DNA of 64,000 bases, from positions 1 to 64,000 of the forward strand of contig NZ_MBPN01000015.1 in assembly GCF_001695625.1 (NCBI RefSeq), read 5' to 3'. Shown here in pieces: positions 55,233 through 64,000 of this stretch. Position 1 is the stretch's first letter. Every line of letters begins with the position of its first letter. The notes beneath the pieces were generated by a model. The model had not been told where the DNA came from. It saw only the letters and a program-made list of their open reading frames with translations, and made no database searches. A program made the position numbers and the translations under genes. The DNA comes from Pseudomonas defluvii. GTDB lineage: Bacteria > Pseudomonadota > Gammaproteobacteria > Pseudomonadales > Pseudomonadaceae.

Positions 55233-58200
55233 ATGGCGTTCTTCACCGCAGCCAGCAAAGCCGACTTCCAGCATCAACTGCAAGCGGCCCTGGCGCAGCA
55301 CATCAGCGAACAGGCACTGCCACAAGTGGCGCTGTTCGCCGAGCAATTCTTCGGCATCATCTCTCTGGACGAACTGACCCAGCGTCGCCTTTCCGACCTG
55401 GCGGGCTGCACCCTTTCAGCCTGGCGCATGCTGGAGCGGTTCGATCACGCCCAGCCGCAGGTTCGTGTCTACAACCCCGACTACGAACGTCATGGCTGGC
55501 AGTCGACGCATACCGCTGTCGAAGTGCTGCACCATGATCTGCCGTTTCTGGTCGACTCGGTACGCACCGAGCTTAACCGGCGCGGCTACAGCATCCACAC
55601 GCTGCAGACCACCGTATTGAGTGTCCGCCGCGGCGCCAAGGGCGAACTGCTGGACATTCTGCCCAAGGGCACCCAGGCAGAGGGCGTTCTGCAAGAATCG
55701 CTGATGTACCTGGAGATTGATCGCTGCGCCAACGCTGCCGAGCTGAACCTGCTGACCCGCGAGTTGGAGCAGGTGCTGGCTGAAGTGCGGGTTGCCGTCG
55801 CCGATTTCGAGCCGATGAAAGCCAAGGTGCGAGAAATGCTCGCGCTGGTCGAGCAGACCGCCTATGCCCCGGCCGAGGCTGAAAAGGCCGAGGTCAAGGG
55901 TTTCCTCGAGTGGCTGTTGGGCAACCACTTCACCTTCCTTGGCTACGAGGAGTTCGTGGTTGGTAATGATGCCCAAGGCGCTCATCTGCAGTACGACGAG
56001 CAGTCCTTCCTGGGCTTGGCCCGCTTGCTGCGCACTGGCCTGACCGTCGATGAATTGCGCATTGAAGACTATGCGGTCAACTACCTCAAGGAACCGTTGC
56101 TGCTGTCCTTTGCCAAGGCGGCTCATCCGAGCCGGGTGCACCGTCCGGCCTACCCGGATTACGTGTCGATTCGCCAGTTGGACGCTGACGGCAAGGTAAT
56201 CAAGGAATGCCGTTTCATGGGCCTCTACACCTCGACGGTGTACGGGGAGAGCGTGCGGGCAATTCCTTATATTCGTGGCAAGGTCGCCGAAATCGAGCGT
56301 CGTTCGCTCTTCGACCCCAAGGCACACCTGGGCAAGGAGCTGGCGCAGGTGCTGGAAGTACTGCCCCGCGACGACCTGTTCCAGACGCCGGTCGACGAGT
56401 TGTTCAGCACCGTCATGTCGATTGTGCAGATCCAGGAGCGCAACAAGATCCGCGTCTTCCTGCGCAAGGATCCTTACGGTCGCTTCTGCTACTGCCTGGC
56501 CTATGTGCCGCGTGACATCTACTCCACCGAAGTGCGGCAGAAGATCCAGCAGGTTCTGATGGATCGCCTGAAAGCCACCGATTGCGAGTTCTGGACCTTC
56601 TTCTCCGAGTCTGTGCTGGCACGTGTGCAGCTGATTTTGCGGGTTGACCCGAAGAACCGCATCGAAATCGATCCGCAGCAGCTGGAAAACGAAGTCATTC
56701 AGGCCTGCCGTTCGTGGCAGGACGACTACGTCAGCCTGACCGTAGAAAGCTTTGGTGAAGCTCAGGGTACCAATGTCCTGGCGGACTTCCCGAAAGGCTT
56801 CCCGGCCGGTTACCGCGAGCGCTTTGCCGCCCATTCGGCGGTGGTCGACATGCAGCACCTGCTGGCGCTGTCCGAGCACAAGCCGCTGGTAATGAGTTTT
56901 TATCAGCCGCTGACCCAGACCGGTAAGCATCAACTGTTTTGCAAGCTGTACCACGCCGATACGCCGTTGGCGCTGTCTGACGTGCTGCCGATCCTGGAAA
57001 ACCTTGGCCTGCGCGTACTGGGCGAGTTCCCGTATCGCCTGCGTCATGCCAATGGTCGTGAGTTCTGGATCCATGACTTCGCCTTCACCTACAGCGAAGG
57101 CCTGAACCTGGACATCCAGCAACTGAACGACACCTTGCAGGATGCCTTTGTCCACATCGTCAATGGCGATGCGGAGAACGATGCGTTCAACCGCCTGGTA
57201 CTGACTGCCGGCCTGCCATGGCGCGATGTTGCGCTGCTGCGAGCCTATGCCCGCTACCTCAAGCAAATTCGCCTGGGCTTCGATCTGGGCTACATCGCCA
57301 GCACCTTGAACAACCACACGGATATTGCCCGCGAGCTGGTGCGACTGTTCAAGACCCGCTTCTACCTGGCGCGCAAACTCAACGTTGAAGACCTGGACGA
57401 CAAGCAGCAACGGTTGGAGCAGGCGATCCTCAGTGCCCTGGACGACGTTCAGGTGCTCAACGAAGACCGCATCCTGCGACGCTACCTGGACCTGATCAAG
57501 GCCACCCTGCGGACCAACTTCTACCAGCCCGATGCCAATGGCCATAACAAGTCCTACTTCAGCTTCAAGTTCAATCCGAAGCTGATCCCGGAACTGCCAA
57601 AACCAGTGCCGAAGTTCGAGATATTCGTCTATTCGCCACGGGTCGAGGGTGTGCACCTGCGTTTCGGCAACGTAGCGCGCGGCGGCCTGCGCTGGTCCGA
57701 CCGTGAGGAAGACTTCCGTACTGAAGTGCTGGGCCTGGTGAAGGCGCAACAGGTGAAGAACTCGGTGATTGTCCCGGTCGGTGCCAAGGGTGGTTTCCTC
57801 CCGCGTCGCCTGCCGCTGGGCGGCAGCCGTGATGATATTCAGGCTGAAGGTATCGCCTGCTACCGCATCTTCATCTCTGGCCTGTTGGACATTACCGACA
57901 ACCTCAAGGACGGCGCTCTGGTGCCGCCGGCCAATGTGGTGCGCCACGACGACGATGACCCGTACCTGGTGGTCGCGGCCGACAAGGGCACCGCGACCTT
58001 CTCCGACATCGCCAACGGCATTGCCATCGACTACGGCTTCTGGCTCGGCGATGCCTTCGCCTCGGGCGGCTCGGCCGGTTACGACCACAAGAAGATGGGC
58101 ATCACGGCCCGCGGCGCCTGGGTTGGTGTGCAGCGGCATTTCCGCGAGCGCGGTATCAACGTTCAGGAAGACCCGATCAGTGTGATCGGCATTGGTGACA

Positions 58201-60089
58201 TGGCCGGTGACGTCTTCGGTAACGGCTTGCTGATGTCCGACAAGCTGCAACTGGTCGCGGCATTCAACCACCTGCACATTTTCATCGATCCGAACCCGGA
58301 GCCAGCCAACAGCTTCGCCGAACGCAAGCGGTTGTTCGACTTGCCGCGTTCAGCCTGGAGCGACTACGACACCAGCATCATGTCCGAAGGTGGCGGGATC
58401 TTCCCGCGCAGCGCCAAAAGCATCGCGATTACCCCGCAAATGAAAGCGCGCTTTGCCATCGAAGCCGACAAGCTGACCCCGACCGAGCTGCTCAATGCGT
58501 TGCTCAAGGCGCCGGTTGACTTGCTGTGGAACGGCGGTATTGGCACTTACGTCAAATCGAGTGAAGAGAGCCACGCCGATGTGGGCGACAAGGCCAACGA
58601 CGCCCTGCGCGTCGACGGTAACGAGTTGCGCTGCAAAGTGGTGGGTGAGGGCGGCAACCTCGGCATGACCCAGCTTGGCCGTGTCGAGTTCGGCCTGAAC
58701 GGCGGTGCAACCAACACCGACTTCATCGATAACGCCGGTGGCGTGGACTGCTCTGACCACGAGGTCAATATCAAGATCCTGCTCAACGAAGTGGTGCAGG
58801 CTGGCGACATGACCGAGAAGCAGCGCAACCAGCTGCTGGGCAGCATGACCGAGGAAGTCTCCGCGCTGGTGCTGGGCAACAACTACAAGCAGACCCAAGC
58901 GTTGTCGCTGGCTGCACGCCGTGCCAAGGAGCGCATTGCCGAGTACAAGCGCCTGATGGCTGACCTGGAAAGCCGTGGCAAGCTGGATCGCGCCATCGAG
59001 TTCCTGCCGAGCGAAGAGCAACTGGCTGAGCGTCTGGCGGCAAACCAGGGCCTGACCCGCGCTGAATTGTCGGTACTGATCTCCTACAGCAAGATCGACC
59101 TCAAGGAAGCGCTGCTCAAGTCGCTGGTACCGGACGACGACTACCTGACCCGTGACATGGAGACGGCGTTCCCGCCGTCGTTGGTCAACAAGTTCGCCGA
59201 GGCCATGCGTCGCCATCGCCTGAAACGCGAGATCGTCAGTACCCAGATCGCCAACGACCTGGTCAACAACATGGGCATCACCTTCGTCCAGCGGCTCAAG
59301 GAGTCCACGGGCGTGAGCCCGGCGAACGTTGCCGGCGCCTATGTCATCGTGCGCGACATCTTCCATCTGCCGCACTGGTTCCGTCAGATCGAGGCACTGG
59401 ACTATCAGGTTTCGGCCGAGGTGCAGTTGACCCTGATGGACGAGCTGATGCGTCTTGGGCGTCGCGCTACTCGCTGGTTCCTGCGTAGCCGTCGTAACGA
59501 ACAGGATGCCGGGCGCGACGCGGCGCACTTCGGGCCGAAAATCGCTGCGCTGGGCCTGAAACTGGACGAGCTGCTGGAAGGTCCGACCCGTGAACGCTGG
59601 CAGGCCCGCTACCAGGGCTTCGTCGAAGCCGGTGTGCCGGAGTTGCTGGCGCGAATGGTTGCCGGTACGACGCACCTGTACACACTGTTGCCGATCATCG
59701 AAGCGTCCGACGTGACCGGGCAAGACCCGGCCGAAGTGGCCAAGGCCTTCTTCGCTGTGGGCAGCGCCCTGGACCTGACCTGGTACCTGCAGGAAATCAG
59801 CAACCTGCCGGTGGAAAACAACTGGCAGGCCCTGGCACGCGAAGCGTTCCGTGACGACATCGACCTGCAGCAGCGAGCAATTACCATCTCGGTATTGCAG
59901 ATGGTCGATGCCCCGCAGGACATGGACGCCCGGGTGGCATTGTGGATGGGGCAGCATGCGGTGATGGTGCAGCGCTGGCGCGTCATGCTTGAGGAGTTGC
60001 GTGCGGCGACGGGGACGGACTACGCGATGTATGCCGTGGCCAACCGTGAACTGGTGGATCTGGCATTGAGCGGGCAGTCGACGCTCTGA
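55233..60089 (+). CDS. gdhB: NAD-specific glutamate dehydrogenase, 180-kDa class
   Basis: The 1618-residue enzyme deaminates glutamate to 2-oxoglutarate with NAD and serves mainly in catabolism of arginine and glutamate. The N-terminal half holds ACT-like regulatory domains and family-specific regions. The catalytic domain (about residues 700-1200) contains FGNVARGGLRWSDREEDFRTE. The substrate-binding lysine segment VPVGAKGGF is near residue 851. The nucleotide-binding segment includes VIGIGDMAGDVFGNG and EGGNLGMTQLGR. The length matches the L_180 class known from Pseudomonas and Streptomyces. The start ATG has a good ribosome site and a terminator follows the gene. Confidence 0.95.
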   Translation: MAFFTAASKADFQHQLQAALAQHISEQALPQVALFAEQFFGIISLDELTQRRLSDLAGCTLSAWRMLERFDHAQPQVRVYNPDYERHGWQSTHTAVEVLHHDLPFLVDSVRTELNRRGYSIHTLQTTVLSVRRGAKGELLDILPKGTQAEGVLQESLMYLEIDRCANAAELNLLTRELEQVLAEVRVAVADFEPMKAKVREMLALVEQTAYAPAEAEKAEVKGFLEWLLGNHFTFLGYEEFVVGNDAQGAHLQYDEQSFLGLARLLRTGLTVDELRIEDYAVNYLKEPLLLSFAKAAHPSRVHRPAYPDYVSIRQLDADGKVIKECRFMGLYTSTVYGESVRAIPYIRGKVAEIERRSLFDPKAHLGKELAQVLEVLPRDDLFQTPVDELFSTVMSIVQIQERNKIRVFLRKDPYGRFCYCLAYVPRDIYSTEVRQKIQQVLMDRLKATDCEFWTFFSESVLARVQLILRVDPKNRIEIDPQQLENEVIQACRSWQDDYVSLTVESFGEAQGTNVLADFPKGFPAGYRERFAAHSAVVDMQHLLALSEHKPLVMSFYQPLTQTGKHQLFCKLYHADTPLALSDVLPILENLGLRVLGEFPYRLRHANGREFWIHDFAFTYSEGLNLDIQQLNDTLQDAFVHIVNGDAENDAFNRLVLTAGLPWRDVALLRAYARYLKQIRLGFDLGYIASTLNNHTDIARELVRLFKTRFYLARKLNVEDLDDKQQRLEQAILSALDDVQVLNEDRILRRYLDLIKATLRTNFYQPDANGHNKSYFSFKFNPKLIPELPKPVPKFEIFVYSPRVEGVHLRFGNVARGGLRWSDREEDFRTEVLGLVKAQQVKNSVIVPVGAKGGFLPRRLPLGGSRDDIQAEGIACYRIFISGLLDITDNLKDGALVPPANVVRHDDDDPYLVVAADKGTATFSDIANGIAIDYGFWLGDAFASGGSAGYDHKKMGITARGAWVGVQRHFRERGINVQEDPISVIGIGDMAGDVFGNGLLMSDKLQLVAAFNHLHIFIDPNPEPANSFAERKRLFDLPRSAWSDYDTSIMSEGGGIFPRSAKSIAITPQMKARFAIEADKLTPTELLNALLKAPVDLLWNGGIGTYVKSSEESHADVGDKANDALRVDGNELRCKVVGEGGNLGMTQLGRVEFGLNGGATNTDFIDNAGGVDCSDHEVNIKILLNEVVQAGDMTEKQRNQLLGSMTEEVSALVLGNNYKQTQALSLAARRAKERIAEYKRLMADLESRGKLDRAIEFLPSEEQLAERLAANQGLTRAELSVLISYSKIDLKEALLKSLVPDDDYLTRDMETAFPPSLVNKFAEAMRRHRLKREIVSTQIANDLVNNMGITFVQRLKESTGVSPANVAGAYVIVRDIFHLPHWFRQIEALDYQVSAEVQLTLMDELMRLGRRATRWFLRSRRNEQDAGRDAAHFGPKIAALGLKLDELLEGPTRERWQARYQGFVEAGVPELLARMVAGTTHLYTLLPIIEASDVTGQDPAEVAKAFFAVGSALDLTWYLQEISNLPVENNWQALAREAFRDDIDLQQRAITISVLQMVDAPQDMDARVALWMGQHAVMVQRWRVMLEELRAATGTDYAMYAVANRELVDLALSGQSTL

Positions 60090-60117
60090 TGCCGGGGTAA
60101 CAGAACCCGGCTGCTGA

Positions 60118-60150
60118 CAAACCCCCGCTTTTTAGCGGGGGTTTGTTTTT
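60118..60150 (+). terminator. Rho-independent terminator of gdhB
   Basis: AAACCCCCGCT and AGCGGGGGTTT arms with a T-rich loop, then GTTTTT, 29 bp after the stop. Confidence 0.92.
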
Positions 60151-60159
60151 AGGCTAACG

Positions 60160-60575
60160 ATGCGGGCATCCCAGGCAAGCCTGCAACAGACGCCGCGCTA
60201 GCTGTGGGAGCGGGTCTTGCCCGCGATACAGGCGCCGCGCACTCACGGGCACCGCGCCGAGGCCATCGCAGGCACGCCTGCTCCAACAGAGTCCGCGCTA
60301 GCTGTGGGAGCGGGTCTTGCCCGCGATACAGACGCCGCGATCTCACGGGCACCGCGTTGAGGCCATCGCAGGCAAGCCTGCTCCAACAGAGTCCGCGCTA
60401 GCTGTGGGAGCGGGTCTTGCCCGCGATACAGACGCCGCGCACTCACAGGCACCGCGCCGAGGCCATCGCAGGCAAGCCTGCTCCAACAGAGTCCGCGCTA
60501 GCTGTGGGAGCGGGGCTTGCCCGCGATACAGGCGCCGCGATCTCACGGGCACCGCACCGAGGCCATGCATCCGAC
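60160..60575. repeat. Tandem REP/BIME array, four units of exactly 100 bp
   Basis: The sequence GCTGTGGGAGCGGG begins at 60201, 60301, 60401 and 60501. Each is followed by TTGCCCGCGATAC and, in opposite orientation, GGCCATCGCAGGCAAGCCTG. Units differ at only a few positions. This fills the 510-bp gap between gdhB and ppsR; no gene is supported. Confidence 0.95.
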
Positions 60576-60599
60576 CTTACGCCCACGCGTTCCTGGGTG

Positions 60600-61418
60600 T
60601 TATTTGAAGCGCCGCTCTACGCCTTTTTCCACCAGGATCTTCGCGGAGATCTCTTCCACCGAGAAGTGGGTGGAGTTGATGTGCGGAATGTTCTCGCGGC
60701 GGAACAGGTTTTCCACTTCACGCACTTCGAATTCGCACTGGGCAAAGCTGGCATAGCGACTGTTGGGCTTGCGCTCGTGGCGGATCGCGGTGAGGCGGTC
60801 CGGGTCGATGGTCAGGCCGAACAGCTTGTGCTGGTGTTTTTTCAGCGCCGTGGGCAACTGCAGGCGTTCCATGTCGTCTTCGGTCAGCGGGTAGTTGGCT
60901 GCGCGGATGCCGAATTGCATGGCCATGTACAGGCAGGTCGGGGTTTTGCCGCAACGGGATACACCCACCAGAATCAAGTCGGCCTTGTCGTAGTAGTGCG
61001 TGCGCGCGCCGTCGTCGTTGTCCAGCGCGAAGTTCACCGCCTCGATACGCTCCATGTAGTTGGAGTTGCCACCGATCGAATGGGATTTGCCCACTGAGTA
61101 GGAAGAGTGCGCGGTCAGCTCTTGTTCCAGAGGGGAGAGGAAGGTTGAAAAAATATCGATCATGAAGCCATTGGAGGTCGCCAGCACCTCGCGAATGTCC
61201 TGATTGACGATGGTATCGAAGATGATCGGACGCGCCCCGTCGCGTTCTGCGGCAGCATTGATTTGCTGTACCATGGTGTGCGCTTTTTCCACGCTATCAA
61301 TGTACGGTCGCGTGAATTTATTGAAGGGAATGTTCTCGAACTGCGCTAGTAGGCTTTGTCCCAGGGTCTCGGCGGTGATGCCGGTGCCATCGGAAATAAA
61401 GAAAGCAGATCGTTTCAT
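60600..61418 (-). CDS. ppsR: PEP synthase regulatory protein (kinase/pyrophosphorylase, DUF299)
   Basis: The 272-residue protein both inactivates PEP synthase by ADP-dependent threonine phosphorylation and reactivates it by phosphate-dependent dephosphorylation. The family N-terminus is [20 protein letters not shown], and the nucleotide loop is [10 protein letters not shown] at about residues 150-160. [17 protein letters not shown] and the C-terminal [14 protein letters not shown] are also conserved. ATG 61418 is chosen; a second at 61427 is possible. It is divergent from its target gene ppsA, as is common in bacteria. Confidence 0.94.
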   Translation of the reverse strand: MKRSAFFISDGTGITAETLGQSLLAQFENIPFNKFTRPYIDSVEKAHTMVQQINAAAERDGARPIIFDTIVNQDIREVLATSNGFMIDIFSTFLSPLEQELTAHSSYSVGKSHSIGGNSNYMERIEAVNFALDNDDGARTHYYDKADLILVGVSRCGKTPTCLYMAMQFGIRAANYPLTEDDMERLQLPTALKKHQHKLFGLTIDPDRLTAIRHERKPNSRYASFAQCEFEVREVENLFRRENIPHINSTHFSVEEISAKILVEKGVERRFK

Positions 61419-61595
61419 TTGCGCCATGGGCCTTAAGCTGGTGACGAATCTTGGATATGATAGGTTCGGTTTGCCGAACAACCCTTGTCGGCATTCTCAC
61501 TTATTTTCCAGGTCCAGGCCACAAGCGCCCGGCACGTTCCTAGCGAAATCGCCGGCGTCCTGAGCTTTTCCAATACAGTTAGTGGAGAGATCACC
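61419..61595. promoter_or_regulatory. Divergent ppsR/ppsA control region
   Basis: On the + strand TTAAGC (61433-61438), a 17-bp spacer and TATGAT (61456-61461) form a modest promoter for ppsA. A GTTCGG-TTTG-CCGAAC palindrome follows at 61464-61479, placed at about the transcription start and a candidate operator. Confidence 0.4.
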
Positions 61596-63974
61596 TTGGT
61601 AGAGTACGTAGTTTCCCTCGATAAGCTCGGCGTCCATGATGTGGAGCATGTGGGGGGCAAGAACGCATCCCTCGGCGAGATGATCAGTAACCTTGCCGGC
61701 GCCGGTGTATCGGTTCCTGGCGGCTTTGCCACTACGGCTCAGGCATACCGTGATTTTCTTGAGCAGAGTGGCCTGAACGAGCGTATCCACGCCGCACTCG
61801 ACGCGCTGGACGTGGACGACGTCAACGCCCTGGTTAAAACCGGTGCGCAGATTCGTCAGTGGGTGATGGACGCAGAGTTCCCGGCGCGTCTGGATGCCGA
61901 AATCCGCACCGCCTTTGCTGAAATGTCCCAGGGCAACCCGAACATGGCCGTCGCTGTGCGTTCCTCGGCCACTGCCGAAGACTTGCCGGACGCCTCGTTC
62001 GCGGGTCAGCAGGAGACTTTCCTGAATATCCGTGGCGTGGACAACGTGATCCGCGCCGCCAAGGAGGTATTTGCCTCCCTGTTCAACGACCGTGCCATTG
62101 CTTACCGTGTGCACCAGGGCTTCGACCACAAGCTGGTCGCCCTGTCGGCCGGCGTGCAGCGCATGGTCCGCTCCGAAACCGGTACCGCCGGTGTGATGTT
62201 CACCCTCGACACCGAGTCGGGCTTCCGTGACGTGGTCTTCATCACTGGCGCCTACGGCCTGGGCGAGACCGTGGTGCAAGGCGCGGTGAACCCGGACGAG
62301 TTTTACGTCCACAAGAACACCCTGCAGGCCGGCCGTCCGGCCATCCTGCGCCGTAACCTGGGCAGCAAGGCAATCAAGATGATCTACGGCGACGAGGCCA
62401 AGGCCGGTCGTTCGGTCAAGGTCGTCGATGTTGATCGTGCCGACCGCGCCCGTTTCTGCCTCAGCGACGCCGAAGTCACCGAGCTGGCCAAGCAGGCCAT
62501 GATCATCGAGCAGCACTACCAGCGCCCGATGGACATCGAGTGGGCCAAGGACGGTGACGACGGCAAGCTGTACATCGTTCAGGCCCGTCCTGAAACGGTG
62601 AAGAGCCGTTCCAGCGCCAATGTCATGGAGCGCTACCTGCTCAAGGAAACCGGCAAAGTGCTGGTGGAAGGCCGTGCTATCGGTCAGCGCATCGGCGCTG
62701 GCAAGGTGCGCGTGATCCACGATATCGCCGAAATGGACAAGGTCCAGCCAGGCGACGTGCTGGTATCGGACATGACCGACCCGGACTGGGAACCGATCAT
62801 GAAGCGCGCCAGCGCGATCGTTACCAACCGGGGTGGCCGTACTTGCCACGCCGCGATCATTGCGCGTGAGCTGGGTATTCCTGCCGTCGTAGGTTGTGGT
62901 AACGCCACCCAGGTGCTTAAAGACGGCCAGGGCGTGACGGTTTCCTGCGCCGAGGGCGACACCGGTTTCATCTTCGAAGGTGAGCTGGGCTTCGATGTGC
63001 GTCAGAACTCGGTCGACGCCATGCCTGACCTGCCGTTCAAGATCATGATGAACGTCGGTAACCCGGATCGTGCATTCGATTTCGCCCAGTTGCCAAACGC
63101 TGGTGTCGGTCTGGCGCGCCTGGAGTTCATCATCAACCGCATGATCGGCGTGCACCCGAAAGCACTGCTGAACTACGCCGGTTTGCCGCAAGAGCTGAAA
63201 GACAGCGTCGACAAGCGTATCGCCGGCTACGATGACCCAGTGGGCTTCTACGTCGAGAAACTGGTCGAAGGCATCAGCACCCTGGCAGCAGCGTTCTGGC
63301 CGAAGAAGGTGATCGTGCGCCTGTCGGACTTCAAGTCCAACGAATACGCCAACCTGATCGGCGGCAAGCTCTACGAGCCGGAAGAAGAAAACCCGATGTT
63401 GGGCTTCCGTGGCGCTTCGCGCTACATCAGCGAGTCGTTCCGCGACTGCTTCGAGCTCGAGTGCCGTGCGCTCAAGCGTGTGCGCAACGAAATGGGCCTG
63501 ACCAACGTCGAGATCATGGTACCGTTCGTCCGCACCCTTGGCGAAGCCAGCCAGGTGGTCGACCTGTTGGCCGAAAACGGTCTGGGCCGCGGCGTGAACG
63601 GTCTGCGCGTGATCATGATGTGCGAACTGCCATCCAACGCCATCCTGGCCGATGAGTTCCTGGAGTACTTCGATGGTTTCTCCATCGGCTCCAACGACCT
63701 GACCCAGCTGACCCTGGGCCTGGACCGTGACTCCGGGATCATCGCCCACCTGTTCGATGAGCGTAACCCTGCGGTCAAGAAGCTGTTGGCCAACGCCATC
63801 CAGGCGTGCAACAAGGCCGGCAAGTACATCGGTATCTGTGGCCAAGGCCCATCCGACCATCCGGACCTGGCCAAATGGCTGATGGAACAGGGGATCGAGA
63901 GCGTCTCGCTGAACCCTGACTCCGTGCTTGAGACCTGGTTCTTCCTGGCCGAGGGGCAAGGCGCAGCAAACTGA
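61596..63974 (+). CDS. ppsA: Phosphoenolpyruvate synthase
   Basis: PpsA makes PEP from pyruvate and ATP for gluconeogenesis. The 792-residue protein has an N-terminal ATP-grasp domain ([21 protein letters not shown]). A central swivelling domain carries the phosphohistidine H418 in [15 protein letters not shown]. The C-terminal TIM barrel includes the [15 protein letters not shown] and CGQGPSDHP motifs. The start is TTG at 61596 (GTGGAGAG ribosome site, 7 nt), giving [12 protein letters not shown]; the frame is open 37 codons back through the promoter region. The stop lies just inside the window. PpsR, encoded divergently, controls its activity. Confidence 0.96.
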   Translation: MVEYVVSLDKLGVHDVEHVGGKNASLGEMISNLAGAGVSVPGGFATTAQAYRDFLEQSGLNERIHAALDALDVDDVNALVKTGAQIRQWVMDAEFPARLDAEIRTAFAEMSQGNPNMAVAVRSSATAEDLPDASFAGQQETFLNIRGVDNVIRAAKEVFASLFNDRAIAYRVHQGFDHKLVALSAGVQRMVRSETGTAGVMFTLDTESGFRDVVFITGAYGLGETVVQGAVNPDEFYVHKNTLQAGRPAILRRNLGSKAIKMIYGDEAKAGRSVKVVDVDRADRARFCLSDAEVTELAKQAMIIEQHYQRPMDIEWAKDGDDGKLYIVQARPETVKSRSSANVMERYLLKETGKVLVEGRAIGQRIGAGKVRVIHDIAEMDKVQPGDVLVSDMTDPDWEPIMKRASAIVTNRGGRTCHAAIIARELGIPAVVGCGNATQVLKDGQGVTVSCAEGDTGFIFEGELGFDVRQNSVDAMPDLPFKIMMNVGNPDRAFDFAQLPNAGVGLARLEFIINRMIGVHPKALLNYAGLPQELKDSVDKRIAGYDDPVGFYVEKLVEGISTLAAAFWPKKVIVRLSDFKSNEYANLIGGKLYEPEEENPMLGFRGASRYISESFRDCFELECRALKRVRNEMGLTNVEIMVPFVRTLGEASQVVDLLAENGLGRGVNGLRVIMMCELPSNAILADEFLEYFDGFSIGSNDLTQLTLGLDRDSGIIAHLFDERNPAVKKLLANAIQACNKAGKYIGICGQGPSDHPDLAKWLMEQGIESVSLNPDSVLETWFFLAEGQGAAN

Positions 63975-64000
63975 TGCGCTGAAATGAAGCGCTCGATCGC

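Noticed and set aside
55416..58277. 953-residue ORF antisense to gdhB
   Set aside because: Long antisense frames are expected in high-GC genes with strong third-base bias; Leu/Gln/Val/His-rich shadow composition and no start signal.
60160..60575. Possible CRISPR array
   Set aside because: The whole 100-bp unit repeats with no variable spacers, and no cas genes are nearby; it is a REP array.
60151..61097. ORFs of 65-226 residues over the 100-bp repeats
   Set aside because: Repeat translations that run on antisense into ppsR; not genes.
61497..63959. 820-residue ORF antisense to ppsA
   Set aside because: Shadow of ppsA, which has all PEP synthase motifs on the + strand.

Overview
The window is a stretch of core chromosome from a Pseudomonas, most like the P. 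putida / P. fluorescens side of the genus. The evidence is gene order (truA-trpF-accD-folC-dedD-cvpA-purF-metZ, nadK to pepN, sbcDC, gdhB, ppsR/ppsA), the REP sequence type (GTGGGAGCGGGYTTGCCCGC and relatives) and the generally GC-rich coding sequence. I see no prophage, complete insertion sequence, CRISPR array or plasmid backbone. Species is not resolved from sequence alone. Family assignments are made by eye from recalled motifs, without a database search.

Layout. Positions 1-13 kb are housekeeping on the + strand: a catalytically degenerate Asd paralogue (Usg type), the polar hub protein FimV, TruA, TrpF, AccD, FolC, a SPOR-domain protein, CvpA, PurF, MetZ and an SDR. Positions 13.1-13.8 kb hold a tRNA operon, Val(TAC) plus three identical Asp(GTC) genes made by a 176-bp tandem duplication. 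Positions 13.9-23.4 kb are mixed: a DUF2242 lipoprotein, a 28-codon acidic small ORF, an AraC regulator with a nitrilase-fold protein that has lost its cysteine, FadH, a D-cysteine desulfhydrase/ACC-deaminase-like enzyme, cytochrome b561, an ArsB-like carrier and a DUF1853 protein. Positions 23.5-30.0 kb form a tight + strand operon: nadK, metallophosphoesterase, rhomboid protease, DUF1315, DUF2797 and pepN.

Positions 30.3-35.3 kb carry a YCF48 beta-propeller protein coupled to an MMPL/RND transporter, then DUF5629 and a lactonase. A REP cluster (35.28-35.6 kb) follows, containing two identical 52-bp palindromic elements with IS3-like ends. On the - strand come GST-sbcC-sbcD, then (41.2-47.6 kb) a seven-gene, almost entirely overlapping operon: thermostable-hemolysin family protein, AMP-forming ligase, heme-oxygenase-like diiron protein, SDR, TPR protein, response regulator and sensor kinase. 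I consider this the most promising uncharacterised system in the window. It looks like a small-molecule biosynthesis module carrying its own two-component regulator. Upstream of it on the same strand is a MoxR/Bat operon (47.6-54.5 kb).

Positions 54.5-64 kb hold a small acidic hypothetical protein, the 180-kDa NAD-glutamate dehydrogenase, a four-unit 100-bp REP array, and the divergent pair ppsR (PEP synthase regulatory protein) and ppsA, whose stop codon lies just inside the window.
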